Assembly (NCBI GenBank): GCA_046316025.1
Contig: JBKCXU010000066.1
Coordinates: 1 to 24,597, forward strand
Length of the DNA: 24,597 nucleotides
Direction of reading: 5' to 3'
Source of the DNA: JAJTHJ01 sp046316025
GTDB lineage: Bacteria > Pseudomonadota > Gammaproteobacteria > Burkholderiales > Burkholderiaceae_F
This document shows positions 8,143 to 14,492 of this stretch, in pieces. The translations under genes were made by a program, and so were the position numbers. The notes under the pieces are model-generated. The model saw only the letters and a list, made by a program, of their open reading frames with translations, had not been told where the DNA came from and did not search any database. How positions within the stretch are numbered: the first letter of the stretch is position 1; every line of letters begins with the position of its first letter.

Positions 8143-8263
8143 CGCTTGGCGACCCCTTTTGGTTTGTGCGAGTCTAGCCAAGCGGCACACGATCTCTGCG
8201 CTACCGCGCTTGACGCAGTCCCGTCTGCTACCGGGGCTGCCACCGGCAAGGGAGTCATAGCGG

Positions 8264-8277
8264 TTGACTTGGATCAA
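8264..8277. promoter_or_regulatory. FNR/CRP-type box between rpiA and the S8 protease
   Basis: TTGACTTGGATCAA matches the FNR/Anr/Dnr consensus TTGAT-N4-ATCAA at 9 of 10 defined positions. It lies in the 241-bp divergent region, about 106 bp upstream of the protease ATG and about 121 bp upstream of the rpiA ATG, so it could serve either gene. The rest of 8143-8383 holds AGGAG (8371-8375) for the protease and no other clear signal. Confidence 0.45.
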
Positions 8278-8383
8278 GACTCGATGCCAACCGCGTTGAC
8301 CGCGGCCCACGCACCAAGACACGATCTGGTCGAATCGTTAAGATGAGCGATCCTGCATCAAGAGCACATCAGGAGCAAACGGA

Positions 8384-9904
8384 ATGTCTGGTTTTGCTAG
8401 GCGAGGCTTGACCGCTGCAGCTTTCTCGGTGGCGCTTTTAAACTCCATCGGCGCATTCTCTAAGGAACCCCCTCCGGTCGATCAAATCATCGTCAAGTTC
8501 GCCGTCGCCGATGATCGAGTGGGAACCGCGTCGGCCCGCGAGGAGGCCGTGTCCAAGGAGGTAGGACTGCGCGCCAAACGCTTGCGGGTCACTGGCGGCG
8601 GCGCCCAGGTTTTCAAGCTTGAAAGGGCCGTTCCGCACTCCGACGCCAAGCGCGCGGCGGATCGCATTGCAAAACAACCAGGCGTTCTGTGGGCCGAGCC
8701 GGACGCCATCATGGTTCCCATGCAGACACAGATTCCGCCGAACGATCCGCAGTTCGCCGGTCAATGGAATCTGACCGATGCCGTGGGCGGTATCAATGTT
8801 GACACTATCTGGCAAAAAAATACGGGGCGCTCGATAACTGTCGCTGTGGTGGATACGGGAATCGCTACGGCCACTACAACAGCTGGGGCCGTTGTCACGC
8901 CGCCCGATCTCGCGCTTGGCCGACTTCTGCCTAGCTTCGACATGATTACCGACTCCCAAACGGCGCGAGACGGTAACGCGCGCGACAACAATCCGAGGGA
9001 CGAGGGCGATTGGCGGGCAGCAGGTGATTGCCCTGCCCCCAGTGATACGGCAGCAAGTAGCTCATGGCACGGTACGAAAGTCGCCAGCATTGTTGCCGCC
9101 ACAGCCAACAACTCCCTCGCCATTGTCGGCGTTGCACCGGACGCAAATGTTCTTCCGGTACGCGCGCTGGGACGATGCGGGGGTACTTCAAGTGATATTG
9201 CGGACGCGATCCGCTGGGCGGCCGGCCTATCGTTGGATTCATCTCTCAATCTAGCGATAAACCCAAACCCAGCTCGCGTCATAAACCTTAGTCTAGGCAA
9301 TACGGGGGCGTGTTCAAATACCTTTGCCGAGGCGATCAACGCCGCGATCGCAGCCGGCAGCGTGGTTGTGGCAGCCGCGGGAAATGGCCAGCGAGACACC
9401 ACAACCGGGGCATTACTCGGAGTGGACATTGATGCCGCCGCCACAACGGTGCAGCCCGCGAGTTGCCCTGGCGTGATTGCCGTTGCCGCAACAACCAGGA
9501 ACGGCCAGCGAGCTAGCTATTCGAATTTTGGGAGAAATACCGTGGCTCTCGCCGCTCCGGGCGGCGAGGTCGGGTCCGTCGGAACCGAAAGATTTTGGGT
9601 GATCACCAACGCCGGTCAACAGGGCCCAACGACAGACTTCTTGCTCACCCGCGGAACCGTCGGTACAAGTCTCTCGGCTCCGCACGTTAGCGGTGTCGTT
9701 GCATTGATGCTCGCGTCCAATCCGACTCTTACACCCGCCGAAGTCCGCAATCGCCTAATCGCCAGCGCGCGTCCGTTCCCCACTGGGTCAACTTGCGCGT
9801 CGGTTTGCGGCGCTGGAATCGTCGACGCAACGGCAGCGGTAAATTTCGTCGACGACGACGATATCGATTTGTCGTGGCTTCCAGCGATTTTGCCGAAGCC
9901 GTAG
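8384..9904 (+). CDS. Secreted S8 family (subtilisin-like) serine protease
   Basis: A 506-residue protein. It begins with a Sec-type signal peptide (about 1-26; basic MSGFARRG, hydrophobic AAAFSVALLNSIGAF), then an I9-like propeptide (about 30-112; DQIIVKFAVAD..VLWAEPDAIM) that would chaperone folding and be removed. The S8 catalytic domain follows: Asp157 in VAVVDTGIA, His229 in SSWHGTKVASIVAA, oxyanion Asn334 in VAAAGNGQ, Ser429 in GTSLSAPHVSGVVALM. All catalytic residues are present. Cysteine pairs (for example Cys471 and Cys475) suggest disulfides and an extracellular or periplasmic location. The C-terminus is short and acidic (DDDDIDLSW), with no PPC or autotransporter domain. The ATG follows AGGAG by 8 bp. 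It opens a lower-GC block with two small secreted proteins downstream. It is probably a nutritional or antagonistic exoprotease; the specificity cannot be read. Confidence 0.93.
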   Translation: MSGFARRGLTAAAFSVALLNSIGAFSKEPPPVDQIIVKFAVADDRVGTASAREEAVSKEVGLRAKRLRVTGGGAQVFKLERAVPHSDAKRAADRIAKQPGVLWAEPDAIMVPMQTQIPPNDPQFAGQWNLTDAVGGINVDTIWQKNTGRSITVAVVDTGIATATTTAGAVVTPPDLALGRLLPSFDMITDSQTARDGNARDNNPRDEGDWRAAGDCPAPSDTAASSSWHGTKVASIVAATANNSLAIVGVAPDANVLPVRALGRCGGTSSDIADAIRWAAGLSLDSSLNLAINPNPARVINLSLGNTGACSNTFAEAINAAIAAGSVVVAAAGNGQRDTTTGALLGVDIDAAATTVQPASCPGVIAVAATTRNGQRASYSNFGRNTVALAAPGGEVGSVGTERFWVITNAGQQGPTTDFLLTRGTVGTSLSAPHVSGVVALMLASNPTLTPAEVRNRLIASARPFPTGSTCASVCGAGIVDATAAVNFVDDDDIDLSWLPAILPKP

Positions 9905-9937
9905 CACAATAATCGATTCCGACACCTTTAATTCCCT
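9896..9937 (+). repeat. Imperfect direct repeat, copy A (3' end of protease gene)
   Basis: It starts AAGCCGTAGCACAA, spanning the protease stop codon, and continues into CGACACCTTTAATTCCC. The segment at 10743-10784 begins with the identical AAGCCGTAGCACAA and continues with a related CGTGACCCCTTTTACCC. The two are about 847 bp apart, each upstream of one of the small secreted-protein genes. A related unit, TTGAGCCTAGTTCTTTTAA, lies at about 9962-9980. Confidence 0.65.
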
Positions 9938-10023
9938 GAGAGAATCCCGTCTTCGAAATAATTGAGCCTAGTTCTTTTAACCCTAATTTTCTTTAGCTTT
10001 TACTTTTTGTGGACACTATTTCG

Positions 10024-10386
10024 ATGAAAACCTTCCCGAAAGTACTTGCGTTCGTTGTCCCATTTTGCCTTGCAGCGCCTGCACTTAGCGGTAACGCAAC
10101 GGGTACCGTGCAATTTGAGTGGGGTCAGTATGCGTCAAGTCAGAATTTTCCGGGATACACTTTCTTCTATGTGCAAGGCGGAACACCGAAGACCGGGACG
10201 CCGGCATGCGCTGCTAATTTTTCTCAACGATGGGTAATCAACAATTCGTGGCCTGCTGCCAAAATACAGATTAGCACTTTGTTGGCCGCCGCACTTTCAG
10301 GCAAGAAAGTTTTCGTGTATGGCAGCAACGATTGCGCCGTTTGGGGTGACACTGAGACTGCGGTTGATGTTCACATCATCAACTAG
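10024..10386 (+). CDS. Small secreted protein, first of a related pair
   Basis: A 120-residue protein with a clear signal peptide (MKTFPKVLAFVVPFCLAAPA, cleavage near ALSG). The mature part is about 97 residues and probably beta-rich, with two cysteines (in PACAANFSQRW and SNDCAVWGDTE) that could form one disulfide. The pattern 'PAC..RW..LL.AALSGKKV.VYG...C.VWGDTE' resembles, from memory, an abundant uncharacterised family of small periplasmic or extracellular proteobacterial proteins. The second gene at 10813 shares the LAA..LSGK.V.....C....TE core, so the two are probably distant paralogs. ATG 10024 is preferred over the GTG at 10009 because the signal peptide then starts normally. Low GC and a non-local codon mix suggest transfer. 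The function is unknown. Confidence 0.75.
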   Translation: MKTFPKVLAFVVPFCLAAPALSGNATGTVQFEWGQYASSQNFPGYTFFYVQGGTPKTGTPACAANFSQRWVINNSWPAAKIQISTLLAAALSGKKVFVYGSNDCAVWGDTETAVDVHIIN

Positions 10387-10677
10387 GGTGACTTTTAGAG
10401 ACTTCATTTAAATTTGATCGGGCGAAACACTTCGCGATTCGGAATGCAACGAACCGAACGTAACTCTTGCCGGGCGCTGTTGGCTTCCATGGCATCCCCG
10501 CAAACTGTCTTGAGCACGGCCATTTTAGAGCGTATTCGCCGAGGAGGGGGCGTCAAGAGTTCGCTTCGCCGCGCATTCGCGCGCCCCTGACCCCGCGCCT
10601 CGCAAGGGCGCCCCGCAACCCCGGCCCGCGCCGCCCTGTAGCCCGTCTACCCACTCGAAATTCAACAGAGGCAAATT
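10387..10677. other. Intergenic spacer with a GC-rich block, no gene seen
   Basis: AT-rich DNA directly after the small gene is interrupted by a strongly GC-rich block at about 10530-10650, then becomes AT-rich again. The 70-residue frame in the block (10467-10679) is Arg/Pro-rich without protein-like pattern and is not called. The abrupt composition changes suggest assembly from pieces of different origin. Confidence 0.5.
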
Positions 10678-10742
10678 AATCGAGCCTGACCTCTTTAAAT
10701 TCCTAATCTATGGGTGACCCCTTTAACTTGCTCTTTAATCTT
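10678..10742 (+). repeat. Degenerate 'TGACCCCTTTAA' repeat units
   Basis: Two units lie in tandem: AATCGAGCCTGACCTCTTTA (from 10678) and ATGGGTGACCCCTTTAACTT (from 10710). They resemble the units at 9911-9935, 9960-9991 and 10757-10790. From memory, similar 'TGACCCCTTT' motifs are scattered in proteobacterial genomes, often near REP-associated tyrosine transposases; none of those is in this window. Confidence 0.55.
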
Positions 10743-10784
10743 AAGCCGTAGCACAAAAAGCGAGCGTGACCCCTTTTACCCTAC
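10743..10784 (+). repeat. Imperfect direct repeat, copy B (upstream of second small gene)
   Basis: AAGCCGTAGCACAAAAAGCG followed by AGCGTGACCCCTTTTACCC. This is the partner of 9896-9937. In copy A the TAG inside CCGTAG is the protease stop; here it has no coding role, so copy B looks like a duplicated fragment of the protease 3' end and its downstream spacer. Confidence 0.65.
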
Positions 10785-10812
10785 CTATTTTACTCTCATC
10801 TCGGAGAACGAC

Positions 10813-11157
10813 ATGAAATATTTGCTCCCGACTAAAATTATTTTTTTCCTGCTTTGTAGCTATGGGCTTGCATCGGGTGCAGAGGCCTTCTGTGGCAGCG
10901 GAAAGATTGTAAGGATACTAGAAGGAGGGTGGAACACAAATGACTTTATGATAAAGATTGACTATGCAAGCGGAACGAGCCAATATCCGGGTACGGAATA
11001 TTTTGGATTTATCGTTTACAAGAGCACTTTAGATTCTCAGAGATTGAGAGGCATTCGGGCCTTGGCGTTGGCTGCGTACTTATCGGGAAAGCAAGTAGTT
11101 CCCTATACACATACAGGTAGCTGCAGTAATGCTACGGAGTTGTCGTTCAAAGAATAG
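10813..11157 (+). CDS. Small secreted protein, second of a related pair
   Basis: A 114-residue protein with a signal peptide (MKYLLPTKIIFFLLCSYGLA, cleavage near SGAEA). The mature part has two cysteines (AFCGSGK and GSCSNATE), and a core LALAAYLSGKQVVPYTHTGS that lines up with LLAAALSGKKVFVYGSNDCA in the protein encoded at 10024-10386. The spacing of the SGK motif and the final Cys is kept; the WGD triad is lost. The ATG follows GGAG at 10803-10806. The gene is markedly AT-rich (runs such as ATTATTTTTTTCC), unlike the flanking metabolic genes. It has no recognised function. It may be an OB-fold-like adhesin or B-subunit-type protein, which is an inference only. Confidence 0.75.
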   Translation: MKYLLPTKIIFFLLCSYGLASGAEAFCGSGKIVRILEGGWNTNDFMIKIDYASGTSQYPGTEYFGFIVYKSTLDSQRLRGIRALALAAYLSGKQVVPYTHTGSCSNATELSFKE

Positions 11158-11219
11158 CAGAACACGTACACTCAGTAAGCATTTGGCTTTTCTGACCTTG
11201 TATTTGTCCGACGCTCGAC

Positions 11220-11256
11220 CTTGGCCAGGGCTTGAGTAGACACGAAATCGGCCAAG
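11220..11256. terminator. Weak inverted repeat between convergent genes
   Basis: CTTGGCC (11220-11226) and GGCCAAG (11250-11256) are perfect 7-bp arms with a 23-bp loop, just beyond the lpdA stop. There is no T-tract. It could be the lpdA terminator, but the long loop makes this weak. Confidence 0.25.
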
Positions 11257-11257
11257 C

Positions 11258-13075
11258 CTAGCGGCGCGGCGGCGGCAGATCGGTGCAACTGCCTTCGGCG
11301 ACTTCCGCCGCCAAACCCACCGACTCGCCCAGCGTCGGATGAGGGTGAATCGTGCGGCCGATGTCCACCGCGTCCGCGCCCATCTCGATGGCGAGCGCCA
11401 CTTCGCCGATCAGGTCGCCCGCGTGCGTGCCGACGATGCCGCCACCGACGATGCGGTGCGTCTCGGCATCGAACAGCAGCTTGGTAAATCCCTCGTCGCG
11501 GCCGTTGGCGATCGCGCGGCCGCTGGCAGCCCAGGGGAACTTGCCGACCTTGACGGCGCGGCCCTGCTTCTTCGCTTCGTCTTCGGTCAGGCCGACCCAG
11601 GCGACTTCGGGGTCGGTGTAGGCGACCGACGGGATCACGCTGGCGTCGAAAGAAGCCTTGTGGCCGGCGGCGACTTCGGCCGCCACATGACCCTCGTGCA
11701 CAGCCTTGTGTGCCAGCATCGGCTGGCCTACAAGATCGCCGATCGCAAAGATGTGCGGCACGTTGGTACGCATCTGGCGATCGACCGCGACGTACCCGCG
11801 CTCGTTGACCGCGACACCGGCCTTCTCCGCGCCGATCTTGCGCCCGTTGGGGCTGCGCCCCACCGCCACCAGCACCAGGTCGTAGAGCTGGGGCTCCGCC
11901 GGAGCTTGTTCGCCTTCGAACCGAACCAGGATGCCTTCCGGCTTGGCTTCAGCAGCGACCGTTTTGGTCTTCAGCATCACCCGGTCGAAACGCTTTTCAT
12001 TGAACTTCTGCCAGACGCGCACCAGATCGCGGTCGGCGCCGGTCATCAGCGTGTCGAGCATTTCGACGACATCGATGCGCGCGCCTAGCGTGGAGTAGAC
12101 GGTCGCCATCTCCAACCCGATGATGCCGCCGCCGATCACCAGCATCCGCTTGGGCACGGCCTGCAATTGCAGCGCGCCAGTTGAGTCCACGATGCGCGGG
12201 TCGTCCGGCAGGAAGGGCAGGCGCACCGCGGCCGAGCCGGAGGCGATGATCGCTTTGTCGAAACGCACCAGCTTCTTCTCGCCGGTCTTGTCCTGCCCGT
12301 CGCCGGCGGTGAGTTCCACCTCGACGTGATGCGGGTCGGCAAAACTGCCGTAGCCCCGCAGCACGGTGACCTTGCGCGCCTTGGCCATGCCGGCCAGGCC
12401 GCCGGTCAGCTTGCCGACCACCTTGGCCTTGTGCGCGCGCAGCTTCTCCAGGTCGACCTTGGGGGCGCCGAACTCCACGCCGAGAGAGGCGAAGTGTGCG
12501 GCTTCGTCCATCACCGCGGCGACGTGCAGCAGCGCCTTGGAGGGGATGCAGCCGACGTTCAGGCAGACGCCGCCGAGACTGGCGTAGCGCTCGACGAGGA
12601 CGACCTTCAGGCCGAGGTCGGCGGCGCGGAAGGCGGCGGAGTAGCCGCCGGGGCCGGCACCGAGGACGAGGAGGTCGCAGGAGAGGTCGGGGGTTAGCCC
12701 CTCTCCCCCCGGGAGAGGGGTTGGGGTGAGGGACGGCGCGGGCGCGGGCGACGGCGCAGCGACTTGCTGCGGTCTTCCCTCACCCGCGGCTTCGCCGCGC
12801 CCTCTCCCGGAGGGAGAGGGCTTTCCCTCGCCGGCGCCTGTGCCTTCGAGCAACAGAATCACCGACCCTTCCGACACCTTGTCCCCAAGCTTCACGCGCA
12901 CTTCGCTCACCACGCCGGCGGCCGACGACGGAATCTCCATCGACGCCTTGTCGCTCTCCACAGTGATCAGCGACTGTTCCTTGGCGACGGTGTCGCCGGG
13001 CTTCACAAGCACTTCGATGATTTCGACTTCCTTGAAGTCGCCGATGTCGGGCACCTTGATTTCGACGGTACTCAT
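11258..13075 (-). CDS. lpdA: Dihydrolipoamide dehydrogenase (E3) with N-terminal lipoyl domain
   Basis: The E3 subunit of pyruvate dehydrogenase, 605 residues. It reoxidises dihydrolipoamide on E2 with FAD and passes electrons to NAD+. It has an extra N-terminal lipoyl domain (1-80; lipoylated Lys43 in ESDKASME), as in Ralstonia and Neisseria E3. A Pro/Ala/Gly linker (about 83-128) is largely encoded by a 123-bp palindromic repeat (12698-12820). Then come FAD-binding GAGPGG (139-144), the redox disulfide GGVCLNVGCIPSKALL (Cys171, Cys176), the NAD fold (VIGGGIIGLEMATVYSTLG), AIGDLVGQPMLAHKA, and the C-terminal HPHPTLGES with catalytic His579 and Glu584. The ATG at 13073-13075 follows a GGGGGCG stretch. 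It lies 11 bp after aceF and is the last gene of the operon. Confidence 0.97.
   Translation of the reverse strand: MSTVEIKVPDIGDFKEVEIIEVLVKPGDTVAKEQSLITVESDKASMEIPSSAAGVVSEVRVKLGDKVSEGSVILLLEGTGAGEGKPSPSGRGRGEAAGEGRPQQVAAPSPAPAPSLTPTPLPGGEGLTPDLSCDLLVLGAGPGGYSAAFRAADLGLKVVLVERYASLGGVCLNVGCIPSKALLHVAAVMDEAAHFASLGVEFGAPKVDLEKLRAHKAKVVGKLTGGLAGMAKARKVTVLRGYGSFADPHHVEVELTAGDGQDKTGEKKLVRFDKAIIASGSAAVRLPFLPDDPRIVDSTGALQLQAVPKRMLVIGGGIIGLEMATVYSTLGARIDVVEMLDTLMTGADRDLVRVWQKFNEKRFDRVMLKTKTVAAEAKPEGILVRFEGEQAPAEPQLYDLVLVAVGRSPNGRKIGAEKAGVAVNERGYVAVDRQMRTNVPHIFAIGDLVGQPMLAHKAVHEGHVAAEVAAGHKASFDASVIPSVAYTDPEVAWVGLTEDEAKKQGRAVKVGKFPWAASGRAIANGRDEGFTKLLFDAETHRIVGGGIVGTHAGDLIGEVALAIEMGADAVDIGRTIHPHPTLGESVGLAAEVAEGSCTDLPPPRR
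12698..12820. repeat. In-frame palindromic repeat within lpdA linker
   Basis: It starts with the palindrome CCCCTCTCC-CCCCGG-GAGAGGGG and ends with CCCTCTCCCGG-AGGGAGAGGG, with GGGGTGAGGG and TTCCCTCACCCGCGG between. It is 123 bp (41 codons) and differs by about five bases from the same-length copy at 14104-14226. It encodes the linker stretch around SPSGRGRGEAAGEG and SLTPTPLPGGEG. Confidence 0.9.
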
Positions 13076-13086
13076 CTTCGCCCCCG

Positions 13087-14481
13087 TCACAGCATCGCGC
13101 GCCGAAAATCGGCGAGCAGTTGCGCCAGAAACGCGTTGAAGCGCGCGGCACCGGCGCCATCGACCACGCGATGGTCCCAGGACAGCGACAGCGGCAGGAT
13201 CAGGCGCGGCGCGAAGGCCTTGCCGTCCCACACGGGCTTCGTGCTTGCCTTGCACACACCAAGGATCGCCACCTCCGGCGCGTTGATGATGGGCGTGAAG
13301 TAGGTGCCGCCGATACCGCCAAGGGATGAAATCGAGAAGGTGCCGCCCTGCATGTCGGCCGGAGAGAGCTTGCCCTCGCGCGCCTTGCCGGCGAGTGCCG
13401 CGGTCTCGGCAGCGATGTCGAACACTCCCTTCTTGTCGGCGTCCTTGACCACCGGCACCACGAGGCCGTTGGGCGTGTCCGCCGCAAAGCCGATGTGGTA
13501 ATAGCTCTTCAGGAAGATCGCGTCGCCCGTGGCGCCGTCGATCGAGGCGTTGAACTGCGGGAACTTCTTCAGTGCCGACACGGCCGCCTTGATCAGGAAG
13601 GCGAGCATCGTGAGCTTGGCGCCGCTCTTCTCGTTTTCTTTGTTCAACTGCACGCGGAAGGCTTCGAGCTCGGTGATATCCGCATCCTCGTGGTTGGTGA
13701 CGTGCGGGATCATCACCCAGTTGCGATGCAGGTTGGGTCCGGAGAGCTTCTTGATCCGCGACATCTCCACCCGCTCGACAGGGCCGAACTTGGCAAAGTC
13801 CACCTGCGGCCAGGGCAGCACGCCGAGGCCCGCGCCGGTGGCGGGGCCAGCGGCGGCGGCCGGGCGTGCAGCGCCGGTCATCACCGCCTTGACGTGGTTG
13901 CGCACATCGTCCTGAGTGATGCGGCCCTTGGGGCCGGTGGCGCGCACCTGCGCGAGTTCCACACCCAGCTCGCGCGCGAACTTGCGCACCGAGGGCGAGG
14001 CATGCGGCTTGACCGAGTGGTCCTCGTGCTCCGCGGCGGGTGCGGGGCGGGCGGACATTTCTACGGCGAAGGCGGAGGATTCCGGCGAAGCGCCCGCTTT
14101 ATGCCCCTCTCCCCCCGGGAGAGGGGTTGGGGTGAGGGATGGCGCTGGCGCGGGCGACGGGGCAGCGACTTGCTGCTGTCTTCCCTCACCCGCGGCTTCG
14201 CCGCGCCCTCTCCCGGGGGGAGAGGGCTTTCCCTCGCCGGCGCCTGCAGCCTCAAGAAGCAGGATCACTGTCCCCTCCGACACCTTGGCCCCAACCTTCA
14301 CCCGCAGTTCGCTCACCACGCCCGCCGCCGCCGACGGAATCTCCATCGACGCCTTGTCGCTTTCCACGGTGATCAGCGACTGCTCGGCCGCCACCGTGTC
14401 GCCGGGCTTGACCAGCACCTCGATGACCTCGACTTCCTTGAAGTCGCCAATGTCCGGAACCTTGACTTCGATCGCACTCAT
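13087..14481 (-). CDS. aceF: Pyruvate dehydrogenase E2, dihydrolipoamide acetyltransferase
   Basis: The E2 core of the pyruvate dehydrogenase complex, 464 residues, which transfers the acetyl group from lipoamide to CoA. It has one lipoyl domain (1-80, Lys43 in ESDKASME), then a linker built from a palindromic repeat (about 86-126). An E3/E1-binding domain follows (about 161-200, PSVRKFARELGVELAQVRAT then GPKGRITQDDVRNHV). After an Ala/Pro linker comes the catalytic domain (about 230-464), with DHRVVDGAGAARF carrying His437 and Asp441. E. coli E2 has three lipoyl domains; one here, with another on E3, fits some betaproteobacteria. The ATG at 14479-14481 is preceded by AGGGAG. It lies 11 bp after the aceE stop and 11 bp before lpdA. 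Confidence 0.97.
   Translation of the reverse strand: MSAIEVKVPDIGDFKEVEVIEVLVKPGDTVAAEQSLITVESDKASMEIPSAAAGVVSELRVKVGAKVSEGTVILLLEAAGAGEGKPSPPGRGRGEAAGEGRQQQVAAPSPAPAPSLTPTPLPGGEGHKAGASPESSAFAVEMSARPAPAAEHEDHSVKPHASPSVRKFARELGVELAQVRATGPKGRITQDDVRNHVKAVMTGAARPAAAAGPATGAGLGVLPWPQVDFAKFGPVERVEMSRIKKLSGPNLHRNWVMIPHVTNHEDADITELEAFRVQLNKENEKSGAKLTMLAFLIKAAVSALKKFPQFNASIDGATGDAIFLKSYYHIGFAADTPNGLVVPVVKDADKKGVFDIAAETAALAGKAREGKLSPADMQGGTFSISSLGGIGGTYFTPIINAPEVAILGVCKASTKPVWDGKAFAPRLILPLSLSWDHRVVDGAGAARFNAFLAQLLADFRRAML
14104..14226. repeat. In-frame palindromic repeat within aceF linker
   Basis: This is the partner of 12698-12820, of equal length and in the same orientation. It begins CCCCTCTCC-CCCCGG-GAGAGGGG and ends CCCTCTCCCGG-GGGGAGAGGG. 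In the coding direction it yields the PGRGRGEAAGEG to LTPTPLPGGEG part of the linker. Confidence 0.9.
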
Positions 14482-14492
14482 CAGTGGCTCCC

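Noticed and set aside
10467..10679. 70-residue frame in the GC-rich block between the small secreted genes
   Set aside because: It is Arg/Pro-rich, has no ribosome-binding site and no protein-like pattern, and sits among degenerate repeats.
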